Positions 1 to 8,694 of a stretch of DNA of 64,000 bases are shown here, in pieces (positions within the stretch are counted from its first letter, which is position 1; each line of letters starts with the position of its first letter). The notes beneath the pieces are model-generated. The model saw nothing but the letters and a program-made list of their open reading frames with translations, had not been told where the DNA came from and searched no databases. The stretch comes from an uncultured Verrucomicrobiota bacterium (GTDB taxonomy: Bacteria; Verrucomicrobiota; Kiritimatiellia; CAIVKH01): the NCBI GenBank assembly GCA_937872895.1, contig CALMUP010000019.1:1-64000 (forward strand), read 5' to 3'. The position numbers were made by a program, and so were the translations under genes.

Positions 1-56
1 TGATGGGGACATTTCTAACGAGTCCGCAAGGGGACATTTTCATAGAGTCACGACAC
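1..56. repeat. Direct repeats, possible insertion-sequence end
   Basis: Two copies of a 20-bp unit start at 5 and 30 (period 25). Both begin GGGGACATTT and both end GAGTC; 16 of 20 positions agree. Such G-GGACATTT repeats resemble terminal transposase-binding repeats of insertion sequences, so an element may end here with its body to the left of the window. No transposase is visible, so the assignment is tentative. Confidence 0.4.
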
Positions 57-72
57 GATCGGCAGGCTCCGG

Positions 73-101
73 TTGCGTTCGGGGCCGTTTCCAATTAGGA
101 T
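73..101 (+). promoter_or_regulatory. Putative promoter of the yeeE/yedE pair
   Basis: TTGCGT (73-78), a 17-nt spacer and TAGGAT (96-101). The -10 form TAGGNT recurs upstream of 2013. A leader of about 20 nt follows with GGAG and AGGAA stretches before the start at 129, so this gene appears to use a normal leader, unlike several others in the window. Confidence 0.5.
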
Positions 102-128
102 GGCCACTTTCTGCGGAGAACAGGAACC

Positions 129-563
129 ATGCTACCAGACCATTGGATACATGCGCTGATCGGCGGTTTGTTGATTGGAGCCAGCGCGACGTTTTTGCTG
201 GTGATGAACGGACGCATCGCCGGGATCAGCGGGATCGCCGGGCAGGTGCTGACCGGGCGCGGCAAGGAACGGTGGGCGGTGATGTTTCTCGTCGGCCTGC
301 TCGCCGGTGGCGCGCTCTATGAGTACGTGCTGGCCGGTGAACCCACCCCGCGGGCCACCGCCCATCCCCTGCTCATGGTGGCCGGCGGCCTGCTCGTGGG
401 CATCGGCTCCCGGATGGGCCACGGCTGCACCAGCGGCCACGGCGTGTGCGGACTGGGCCGCTTTTCCCGGCGCTCCCTGATCGCCGTCCTCGTGTTCATG
501 GGCACCGCAATGATCACCGTTTATGCCATCCGCCACGGCGGATTCCTGCCGGGAGGCGGCTGA
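129..563 (+). CDS. YeeE/YedE family transporter, N-terminal half protein
   Basis: 144 residues with about four hydrophobic segments. The motif GHGCTSGHGVCG near residue 98 is the cysteine-bearing signature of the YeeE/YedE (sulf_transp) family, whose characterised members import thiosulfate or related sulfur compounds across the inner membrane. In this half-size type two short proteins together replace one long YeeE. The stop codon overlaps the next start by one base (TGATG), so the two halves are translationally coupled. The substrate is inferred from the family; nothing nearby shows a sulfur pathway. The first ATG is preceded by an AGGAA stretch. Confidence 0.85.
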   Translation: MLPDHWIHALIGGLLIGASATFLLVMNGRIAGISGIAGQVLTGRGKERWAVMFLVGLLAGGALYEYVLAGEPTPRATAHPLLMVAGGLLVGIGSRMGHGCTSGHGVCGLGRFSRRSLIAVLVFMGTAMITVYAIRHGGFLPGGG

Positions 564-1006
564 TGCGCGCCCTCATCACCGCCCTGCTGGCCGGCCTGCT
601 CTTCGGCGTGGGCCTCGGACTCTCCCAGATGATCAACCCCGCCCGGGTCCTCGGCTTTCTCGATGTCTTTGGCGCCTGGGATCCGACCCTGATGTTCGTG
701 CTCGGCGGCGCGGTCGGGGTGACCACCCTGACCTTCCGCCTGGTCCTGAAACGCACGGCACCGGTGGTTGAACCGCAGTTCCGCGTGCCTACCCGAACCC
801 GCATCGATCGACGCCTGATCGGGGGTGCCGCCCTCTTCGGCCTCGGCTGGGCGCTGACCGGATATTGCCCCGGTCCCGGCCTGGTCGGACTGGTCCTCGG
901 CTCGACCCAGGCGGTGATCTTCGTCGCCGCCTTCGTCGCGGGCGTGCTCCTGTTCGACCGCCTTGGCGGCGAATCCATGCCCGAGAAGAAAAGCGAAGAC
1001 GGCTGA
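563..1006 (+). CDS. YeeE/YedE family transporter, C-terminal half protein
   Basis: 147 residues, polytopic. It starts at the ATG that overlaps the upstream stop codon. The motif TGYCPGPGLVGL near residue 100 is the second conserved cysteine signature of YeeE/YedE proteins, and an early GLSQMINPARV stretch is typical of this half. It should pair with the product of 129-563 in the inner membrane to make a complete sulfur-compound permease. The C-terminus is charged (lysine- and glutamate-rich) and presumably cytoplasmic. Confidence 0.85.
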   Translation: MRALITALLAGLLFGVGLGLSQMINPARVLGFLDVFGAWDPTLMFVLGGAVGVTTLTFRLVLKRTAPVVEPQFRVPTRTRIDRRLIGGAALFGLGWALTGYCPGPGLVGLVLGSTQAVIFVAAFVAGVLLFDRLGGESMPEKKSEDG

Positions 1007-1047
1007 ACCCGCATCCGGTTCGCCCGGCCGGCATACGAGGAAAGCGG

Positions 1048-1911
1048 CTACCGGAAGGTGGCGCGGGTGAAGGCTCCGCTCGGCAGCGGGTAGACCGCCG
1101 GGGCGCCGGTGAGGCACATCTCGCCGGCGTCGAGGCGCGGGTCGAGGCCCTTGAGCGCCTGGTCGAGGATGTTCTGCAGCACGATCGGCGTATACCCCGG
1201 CGTGTGGGCACTGAGCAGGAACAGCACCGGTTGCTCGGTGAGCAGGGACCGGCACAGGGCGAGGGTCTCGGACAGGTCGGCCTCGATCTTGTACAACTCG
1301 CCGCGCTGGCCGCGGCCGAAGGTCGGGGGGTCGAGGATGATCGCATCGTACCGGCGGTCGCGCCGCGTCTCGCGGTGCATGAACTTGTGGGCATCGTCGA
1401 TGATCCACCGGATCGGGGCATCGCCCAGCTTGTTGAGCGCGGCGTTTTCACGCGCCCACTGGACCATGCCGCGCGAGGCGTCGAGGTGGCAGACCTCCGC
1501 GCCGGTGCGCGCCGCGGCCAGGGTCGATCCGCCCGAATAGGCGAACATGTTGAGCACGTGCAGCGGCCGGCCCGGGCGGCGTGCCGCGGCGCGGCCGAGC
1601 GTTTCGGTGATCCATCGCCACAGGGCCCGCTGTTCGGGAAAGATGCCGAGGTGCCCGAAATCGGTGCCCGACAACTTGAAGACCAGGCCGTCCACCTCGA
1701 TGTTCCAGACGTCCGGCAGCGCGGTCCGGTTGTGCCAGCGGTTCCCCTCGTCGCGATCGAACACCGCATCGGCCTTCTTCCAGTACGCCTCCGGGTGCTG
1801 GGGCTGCCAGACCGCCTGGGCGCAGGGACGGTTGAGCACCACGCGGCCGAAGCGTTCGAGCTTCCGGCCGGCGCCGCTGTCGAGCAATTCATAATCGGAT
1901 CGGGCGTGCAT
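1048..1911 (-). CDS. Class I SAM-dependent methyltransferase, RlmI-like
   Basis: 287 residues. A Rossmann methyltransferase core is visible: NMFAYSGGSTLAAA (SAM-binding loop, about residue 125), acidic HLDAS at the end of the second strand, and DPPTFGRG (catalytic-loop DPPxF type) about residue 205. DPP-type loops with this arrangement occur in 23S rRNA cytosine methyltransferases such as RlmI/RlmK, so rRNA is the likely substrate, but no PUA domain is present and the target is not certain. The start at 1911 is chosen because a -10 element ends six bases upstream. An upstream in-frame ATG at 1956 would lie before the predicted promoter. Transcribed alone, convergent with the YeeE pair. Confidence 0.75.
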   Translation of the reverse strand: MHARSDYELLDSGAGRKLERFGRVVLNRPCAQAVWQPQHPEAYWKKADAVFDRDEGNRWHNRTALPDVWNIEVDGLVFKLSGTDFGHLGIFPEQRALWRWITETLGRAAARRPGRPLHVLNMFAYSGGSTLAAARTGAEVCHLDASRGMVQWARENAALNKLGDAPIRWIIDDAHKFMHRETRRDRRYDAIILDPPTFGRGQRGELYKIEADLSETLALCRSLLTEQPVLFLLSAHTPGYTPIVLQNILDQALKGLDPRLDAGEMCLTGAPAVYPLPSGAFTRATFR

Positions 1912-1917
1912 GGGCGG

Positions 1918-1946
1918 AGTATGGCGAAGGTCCCGGATGGAGACAA
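1918..1946 (-). promoter_or_regulatory. Promoter of the methyltransferase gene, leaderless type
   Basis: On the minus strand: TTGTCT (1946-1941), 17-nt spacer, CATACT (1923-1918), then exactly six bases to the ATG at 1911. With a transcription start 6-7 nt after the -10, the mRNA would begin at or next to the start codon. No Shine-Dalgarno is present. Confidence 0.55.
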
Positions 1947-1977
1947 TGACCAACATGGCGCGGCGGATACCCGCGGA

Positions 1978-2006
1978 TTGCCGGGACCGCCTGGCCGTGC
2001 TAGGTT
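1978..2006 (+). promoter_or_regulatory. Promoter of the TolC/HlyD/ABC export operon, leaderless type
   Basis: TTGCCG (1978-1983), 17-nt spacer, TAGGTT (2001-2006), then six bases to the ATG at 2013. Same geometry as the promoters before 1911, 26081, 47261, 52088 and 59389. Confidence 0.6.
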
Positions 2007-2012
2007 CCGCGC

Positions 2013-3428
2013 ATGGTCCGGTTTCTCATCCTCGCGTGCGTGTGGCTGGCGTCGTGGCGCGCCTCCGCCACCAACGGCGTGATCTCGCTGGAGACCGCCA
2101 TCAACACCGCGCTCTCCGGCAACCGCGAACTGGCCGCGCTCGAGCTGGAGCTGAACGGCCGCGTGCTCGCCGCCGAACAGGCGCGCTACCAGTTCGCCTT
2201 CAACCTGCGGCCGATCGCCGCGGCCTCGGCCCGCTCCGATGCGGACTTCCTCCAGGCCGGCCTGGCCGGCTCGCGCCAGTTTCCCGCCGGTACGGAAGTC
2301 GAGGCCGGGGTGCGGATGGATTCGGTCTCGGCCGACGGCGCGGCGCGCGAACGCTCGGGCGTGGTCTTCGCCGAAGTGGTGCAGCCGCTGTTCCGCGACC
2401 TCGGCACGCTGGTGAACCGCGAAGGCATCGTCGCCGCCGACCAGCGCATCCTCGCCGCCCGCCGCGTGCTCGAACTGCGCAAGACCGACCTCGTGGTGCA
2501 GCTCGTCGAGGCCAGCCAGGACCTGCTGCGGCTGGAACGGCTGATCGGGTACGAGACGCGCATCATGGAACGGTACGAGCAACTCGCCCGCCTGACCCGC
2601 GCTCGCGAGAAACAGGGCCGGGCCACCCGGGTGGAACGGCTGCGCGTGGAGTTCCTGCAGGGCCAGGCCGAGGCGCGCCGGGCCAGTGCGATCGAGCAGC
2701 GCATCTCGCGCCAGGCCGATTTCGCCGAACTGCTCGGCCTGCTTCCGGAGACGCCGCTGACCCCGGAGGATACCCCGGACATGCGGCTGGCCGTTCCGGA
2801 ACGCGACGAGGCCGTCGCCCTCGCGCTCGCCAACCGCCTCGATGTCGCCCAGGCGTTGCAGGACATCGCCGATGCGCGCCGCGGCATGGCCATCGCGACC
2901 AAACGGCTGCAACCCGGGATCTCGGTGGTCGGCCGCTACGAACGGTTCGGCCGCGGCACCTCGACCGACGAGGCATGGGCGCTGGACGAGGACGGCTGGA
3001 CCATCGGCCTTTCCACCGACTCGGACCTGCTCCTGCGCGAAGAACGGCTCGGGGTGCGCCAGGCCGCCCTGAACGAGCAATCGGCCGCGCTGCGCCTCGA
3101 GGAGGTCGAGGCCCTGGTCCGCCGCCAGGTCGAACAGGCGCTAAGCGCCCTGCGCCGCGCCGAGGAGGAACGGCGCATCGCCGAAGGCAACCTCGACCTC
3201 GCCACCCAGCGGGCCAACCTCGCCCAGCGGTTGTTCGAAAAGGGACGCATCGACCATACCGCCGCGACCGACGCGGAGACCGAACTGCTCGACGCCCAGA
3301 CCAAGCTGCTCGACGCCCGCGCCGAGGCGGTGGTTGCCGGATACCGATTCTTGCGTATGATGGGCCTGTTGCTCGACGTCCCGGAGGAACTAAAGCCACC
3401 GGCCGCGCGGGCCGCACTACAACCATGA
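2013..3428 (+). CDS. TolC-family outer membrane efflux protein
   Basis: 471 residues. An N-terminal signal peptide (residues 1-19, ending ASA) precedes a protein rich in long amphipathic helices, with two repeated TolC-type halves (coiled-coil regions about 150-230 and 350-440), the usual size for outer-membrane channel proteins of tripartite exporters. It is the first gene of an operon whose next genes encode a periplasmic adaptor, an ABC ATPase and a permease, so it should be the outer-membrane exit duct of that pump. The stop codon overlaps the next ATG. The exported substrate cannot be told from sequence. Confidence 0.88.
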   Translation: MVRFLILACVWLASWRASATNGVISLETAINTALSGNRELAALELELNGRVLAAEQARYQFAFNLRPIAAASARSDADFLQAGLAGSRQFPAGTEVEAGVRMDSVSADGAARERSGVVFAEVVQPLFRDLGTLVNREGIVAADQRILAARRVLELRKTDLVVQLVEASQDLLRLERLIGYETRIMERYEQLARLTRAREKQGRATRVERLRVEFLQGQAEARRASAIEQRISRQADFAELLGLLPETPLTPEDTPDMRLAVPERDEAVALALANRLDVAQALQDIADARRGMAIATKRLQPGISVVGRYERFGRGTSTDEAWALDEDGWTIGLSTDSDLLLREERLGVRQAALNEQSAALRLEEVEALVRRQVEQALSALRRAEEERRIAEGNLDLATQRANLAQRLFEKGRIDHTAATDAETELLDAQTKLLDARAEAVVAGYRFLRMMGLLLDVPEELKPPAARAALQP

Positions 3429-4641
3429 ACCGACGCCGCATCATCCTGTCCGCCGCCCTGTCGCTGGCCGCGCTGCTGGTCCTGTCCAGCGCGTTCCTGC
3501 GCCGCCCCGACGCGGACCTCGCTCTCGCCGAGGTCACCCACGGACCGCTGCGCGTATGGACCACCTACGACGGCGCGATCCAGTCACGCTCGGTACGCGG
3601 TGTCTCGACCCAGCTCGGCGGCGGCGCAACCCTGGTTGAACTGGTGCCCGAAGGCACCCACGTCGCCGCAGGCTCCCCGCTGGCCCGCCTCGACGCCTCG
3701 GCCCTGGAGCGCGACCTCGTCCGCCTCGAGCGCGACCTGACCCTCGCCCGCGCCGAACACGCCAGCCTCGTCAAGGCCAAGCTGCCGCTGGAGCGACGCG
3801 AACTGGAAATGCGCCTGCTCCAGGCGCGCGCCGACCTGCAGGAATCGGAAGACGCCCTGTCCGACCTGAACGAACTGATCGCGGAGAACCTCGTGCCCGC
3901 GCAGGACGCGGTGCAACAGGAGAAGAAGTCCACCCTGCTGCGCACCGCCGTGGAGAACCTCGAACAGCAACTCGCACTCACCCTCGACCACCTGCACCCG
4001 GCCGCCATCGAACGCGCCGACGCCCAGCTCGCCTCGGCCGAACGCGAATACGAACTCGCCGCGCAGCAACTCGCCGACAGCGTGGTCACCGCGCCAAGCG
4101 ACGGTGTGGTCGTGTACCAGCCGGTCGCGGTCGGCTCCGAATTCCGTCCGGTGCGCGTCGGCGACACCGTCTTCCGCAACCAGGTCTTCATCTCCCTGCC
4201 CGACATGAGCAACCTGGTGGTTCAGCTCGATGTGCCGGAACATGAACTGGGCTTCGTCCGGGTCGGCAGCCTGGCGCTGGTGCAGCCGTTCGCATTTCCC
4301 GGCATGAACCTGCGCGGCGTGGTGGAAAGCGTCGGCTCGATGGCCCAGACCCGGCCGGACCGCCCCGGCCGCCAGAAGTTCTTCACCGTCGTGGTGCGCC
4401 TCGACGAGACCCGCCCGGAACTCAAGTCGGGCATGTCGGCGCGCGTACAGGTGTTGTCGGTGGACGAACCCGACGCGCTGCTGGTGCCGCGGGTCGCCAT
4501 CACCTGGGAACACAACGAGGCCTATTGCCGCGTGCTGCGCGACAGCCAGCCGCACCGCGTGCGCGTGGTGACCGGTCCGGCCAGCGCGACCGAGGTGGCG
4601 ATCCGCGACGGACTCGAAGCCGGCCAGCGCGTTGTCCTGCC

Positions 4642-4645
<4 letters not shown>
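3425..4645 (+). CDS. HlyD-family periplasmic adaptor of an ABC exporter
   Basis: 406 residues. One membrane-spanning or signal segment (about 6-24) is followed by the barrel-sandwich half-motif, a long coiled-coil hairpin (about 95-205, many Leu/Glu/Arg heptads), the second lipoyl half (VTAPSDGVVVYQP) and beta-barrel regions. This is the membrane-fusion protein that links an inner-membrane pump to TolC. The ATG at 3425 overlaps the upstream stop (ATGA), and its own stop overlaps the ATPase start, giving tight coupling of the four-gene operon. The coiled coil is mid-length, typical of MacA-like adaptors. Confidence 0.88.
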
Positions 4646-5324
<679 letters not shown>

Positions 5325-5328
<4 letters not shown>

Positions 5329-6509
5329 GCGAAGCCCTCCGCCTGCGCCGCGACGTCGCGGAGAGCCTGCGCTCCCAACCGGCACGCGCCGCGCTCGCCC
5401 TGCTCGCCGTCACCATCGGCGTGACCACGCTGACCCTGCTGCTGGCGATGGTCGGCGGCTTGCGCGCGGAGGCCCGGCGCATGATCGCCGCCTTCGGCGC
5501 ACAGGTCGTCGCCGCCGCACCCGCGCCCGCCGCGGTGCAGGCCGGCGGTTACCGCGGACTCGACCGGTGGCGCGCCCTCTGGGCGGAAGCAGAGCCGGAC
5601 CGGCCCACCGCGCTGATGGTGCGGGTGGGTGCGGAGGCGGAACCGTGGCGCGGTGCGACGGTGTGGGCGGTTGGGGCGGACCTCGCGATCGTCCGTGGAT
5701 GGACCCTTCAGGAGGGCCGGTGGTTCGATGCCCTCGACGAAGCCAACGGCGCCCGCGTCGCGGTGATCACCGATGCAGCCCGGTGGGCCGGCAGTCCCGG
5801 CGTCGGGTCGGTCGGTCGCATCGGCGACCAACCCTACACCGTCATCGGCATCATCCGTGAAGGAGCAGGCGTGCCGGACGGATCGACACGCCATGCCGGC
5901 GGCGAGACCCTGGTGCTGGTGCCCTTCGCCGCCGCGGAGCGGCAGCGCCTGCCGATCGAACCGGGCGGGGCCGCGCTCTTCCTGCGGGCGCCACCGGAGG
6001 GAGCAACGGAAACATTCACCGCACGGCTCGACGCCCTCGCCGCCGACCCGGCCTGGCGGGCCTGGCAACCCCGGTGGATCACGCCGGACAGCCTGCTTGC
6101 CGGGATCCGCTCGTGGCAGCGGATCATCGGCCTCACCGCCGGCAGCATCGCCGCCTTGTGCCTGTTGCTCGGCGGCACGACCCTGATGAGCCTGATGCTC
6201 GCCGAGGTGCGCCAGCGTATCCCGGAGATCGGCTTGCGGCGCGCACTCGGAGCCACCCGGCACGACGTCGCGCGGCTGTTCGTGGCCGAATCGATTGCCA
6301 TCACCGGTGCGGCCGCCGTCATGGGCACGGCGCTCGCCGCCGTGTTGCTTGCCGTGCTCGACGGGCGCGTACCGCTGCCGCTGCAACGCGATTATTTTAC
6401 CTTTGTCATTCCCGCAATTGTCTCTATTGTCATCGGCAGTGTGTTCTCCTTCGCGCCGGCGCGTCTGGCGGCAGGTTTATCGCCGGCCGCGGCACTGCGC
6501 AACGGCTGA
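5325..6509 (+). CDS. ABC transporter permease, MacB/FtsX type
   Basis: 394 residues, starting at a GTG that overlaps the ATPase stop. One N-terminal transmembrane helix (about 20-45) is followed by a periplasmic MacB-PCD-like domain (about 50-260) and a C-terminal FtsX domain with three helices (about 265-390), including the conserved cytoplasmic stretch IPEIGLRRALGAT. This is the four-helix MacB/LolC architecture. Together with the adaptor and TolC protein it forms a complete tripartite exporter for an unknown substrate. The operon ends here. Confidence 0.9.
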
Positions 6510-6557
6510 CCGGAAGGACATGCACAAGGTTGTGAAACCCGAAGGGCTAAGGTTGTT

Positions 6558-7493
6558 ATGAAACAAGGATGGATGCAGGTGGTGGCCGTCGCGTTGACGG
6601 CGATGCTCGCGGTTCCGATGCCGGTGCACGCGGAAAAGGGCGGCCCGATCAAGATCAATCACACACCGGTGACCTGGGCGGTAAAAGGGCAGTCATTAAC
6701 CCTGAAAGCGCGTGTTTCCGGAGGTGTTGGCGGGATCGAAAGCGTCACCTTGTATTACGCCCTGTTCCGCGATGCCGCCCCGTTCCGCGTGGTCATGGTT
6801 TCCTCGGGCATGGACACCTACGTCGGCACCATCGAATCGGGCCTGCTCTCGGGCGTCGAGCACGTCTCGTACTACATCGAGGCGCAGGACAAGGAAGGCA
6901 CGATCGAGGAAACTCCTTGGTATGATGTCAAATTCAAGAACCCGGACGTGGCGCCGGCCGCGCGTGGCGGATCCTCCACCGGCGGGAAAACGGCGGCCCC
7001 TCCGGGTCAAGAGGACGGGTCATCGGCCCTTACCATCGGCTTGATCGCCGGCGGCGCAGCTGCCATCGCTGCCGGTGCATACTTCCTGTCCGACAGCGGC
7101 GGTTCCGACGACGGCGACGGAGGTGGTGGCGGAGGCGGTGGTGGCAACACCGTGACCAATGCGGGTAATTATGCGGGCAATTCGACCTTGTGCCGCAGCG
7201 CGGCGGGCGGCACCCAGTGCGAAACCACCTCGGCCACGTTCGTGATTGATTCCTCGGGCAAGATTTTTTCCGACACCTTGTCGCCAGGCCGTTCCCTTAC
7301 CGGCACCCTCTCCGGCAACGACTTCTCGCTGGTTGCCGACGTCACCGGTTCGCAGGAAGGCTTGACCGGCACCGTGGTGTACAGTGGCACCGTGATTAAC
7401 GGCTCACGCATCATCGGCACGATCACCGGCAACTACGACCAGTTCGGTGTGCCCGGCACCTTCTCCGGAACCTTTTCGGCCACCCGCCAGTAA
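6558..7493 (+). CDS. Secreted protein of unknown function with glycine-rich linker
   Basis: 311 residues. A signal peptide (1-25, ending VHA) precedes an N-terminal immunoglobulin-like region (about 30-130), an alanine-rich hydrophobic segment that may span the membrane (about 155-180), an acidic Gly/Asp-rich linker ending in nine glycines (about 183-200), and a C-terminal beta-rich domain (about 205-311) with alternating Gly/Thr/Ser strands that resemble a small lipocalin- or adhesin-like barrel. I do not recognise a family. The two domains look like an anchored envelope protein with an exposed beta domain. It lies 48 bp after the exporter operon and could be co-transcribed. Confidence 0.7.
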   Translation: MKQGWMQVVAVALTAMLAVPMPVHAEKGGPIKINHTPVTWAVKGQSLTLKARVSGGVGGIESVTLYYALFRDAAPFRVVMVSSGMDTYVGTIESGLLSGVEHVSYYIEAQDKEGTIEETPWYDVKFKNPDVAPAARGGSSTGGKTAAPPGQEDGSSALTIGLIAGGAAAIAAGAYFLSDSGGSDDGDGGGGGGGGGNTVTNAGNYAGNSTLCRSAAGGTQCETTSATFVIDSSGKIFSDTLSPGRSLTGTLSGNDFSLVADVTGSQEGLTGTVVYSGTVINGSRIIGTITGNYDQFGVPGTFSGTFSATRQ

Positions 7494-7515
7494 ACGCGGG
7501 CGGAACCGGGCGGGA

Positions 7516-8616
7516 TCAATCGGCCTTCTTGCGCGCCGTGCCGTCCTTGTAGAACGGCAACGCCGTCACCGTCGCGGGCAGGCGCGTACCCTTCACCTCC
7601 ACCTCGACAACCGATCCCGGCTGGGCATGGGCCCGGTCGAGGTAGGCCATGGCCACGGCCACACCGAGGCTCGGGGCGAGCGATCCGCTGGTGACCACGC
7701 CGACCGTTTTCCCGCCGACCACGATCGCATCCTCGGCGCGGGCCGCGCGTTTCGAGCCGAGGGTCAGCCCGACCAGCACGCGGGGCGTACCCTTGTCGAG
7801 GTCGATCATCACGCCCGAGCGCCCGATGAAGTCCTTGCCGGTCTCGATGAAGTTCTTCCCGAACGCGGAGACCGGGGACTGCCGCTCGTTCAGTTCGTGG
7901 CCGTAGAGCGGGTAGCCGACTTCGAGGCGCAGCGTGTCGCGCGCCCCGAGCCCGACCGGCTTCATGCGCCCGGCGGCCAGGCACTTGTCCCAGAACATCC
8001 GCGTCGATTCGATCGGCATGTACAGCTCATACCCCCACTCGCCGGTGTAGCCGGTGCGGCTGAGCAGGCAGTTCTGGCCGAACAGGGTCATGCGGGTGAA
8101 GTGGAAGTATTTCAACTCGGGGAGCGGGGTGCCGAGGGCCTCCTCGAGGCGGGCGCGCGACTGCGGGCCCTGGATGTCCAGCTTGCCGGTCCAGGCCGAG
8201 ATGTCCTGGAAACGGGTACCGGGCGAAAGACGGTTGGCGATCCACTCGGCATCGCCGGCGCGGGTGCCCGCATTCACCACCAGCATGAACTGGTCGGCGG
8301 CCAGGCGGTAGCAGGTCAGGTCATCGATCACCCCGCCCTTGTCGTTCAGCAGGAAGCCGTATTTGCACTGGCCGATGGCGATCGATTTCACCGACTGGGT
8401 CAGCAGGCGCTCCAGGTCCGCCTCGGCGGTTGGGCCGGACAACTCGAACTCGCCCATGTGGCAGATGTCGAACAGGCCGCACACCGTGCGGGTGTGCTGG
8501 TGCTCGGCCAGGATGCCCTCGTACTGGATCGGCATGTCCCACCCGCCAAACGGAGCCATACGCGCACCCAACCCCACATGCACATCATACAACGGTGTCT
8601 TCATCGTGGATTCCAT
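7516..8616 (-). CDS. gcvT: Aminomethyltransferase, T-protein of the glycine cleavage system
   Basis: 366 residues, the family length. It catalyses release of ammonia from the aminomethyl group carried on H-protein and forms 5,10-methylene-tetrahydrofolate. Conserved features are LGARMAPFGGWDMPIQY near the N-terminus, the tetrahydrofolate-binding region around SRTGYTGEWGYELY (about residue 195), and the C-terminal barrel with LGVAVAMAYLDR. No gcvH or gcvP is next to it, so the rest of the complex must be elsewhere. The ATG at 8616 lies nine bases after a -10 element; an alternative ATG at 8604 fits the family start equally well. No Shine-Dalgarno precedes either. Confidence 0.92.
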   Translation of the reverse strand: MESTMKTPLYDVHVGLGARMAPFGGWDMPIQYEGILAEHQHTRTVCGLFDICHMGEFELSGPTAEADLERLLTQSVKSIAIGQCKYGFLLNDKGGVIDDLTCYRLAADQFMLVVNAGTRAGDAEWIANRLSPGTRFQDISAWTGKLDIQGPQSRARLEEALGTPLPELKYFHFTRMTLFGQNCLLSRTGYTGEWGYELYMPIESTRMFWDKCLAAGRMKPVGLGARDTLRLEVGYPLYGHELNERQSPVSAFGKNFIETGKDFIGRSGVMIDLDKGTPRVLVGLTLGSKRAARAEDAIVVGGKTVGVVTSGSLAPSLGVAVAMAYLDRAHAQPGSVVEVEVKGTRLPATVTALPFYKDGTARKKAD

Positions 8617-8625
8617 AAGGCCAAA

Positions 8626-8655
8626 ACGCTAACACACCCGACCGGACACTGGCAA
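8626..8655 (-). promoter_or_regulatory. Putative gcvT promoter
   Basis: On the minus strand: TTGCCA (8655-8650), 18-nt spacer, TAGCGT (8631-8626), nine bases to the ATG at 8616. The upstream gap is under 80 bp, too short for a glycine riboswitch, and none is visible. Confidence 0.45.
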
Positions 8656-8694
8656 CCGCGCCTATGGGTCAAGGTCATACCGCATTCTCCGGCC

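Noticed and set aside
789-3080. Long minus-strand open frame of about 760 codons opposite the methyltransferase and TolC genes
   Set aside because: It covers two well-supported genes on other frames, has low-complexity Arg/Gly/Ala composition and no domain; a GC-rich shadow.
8617-8694. Glycine riboswitch upstream of gcvT
   Set aside because: The gap is under 80 bp, already filled by a promoter, and no aptamer-like pairing is visible.
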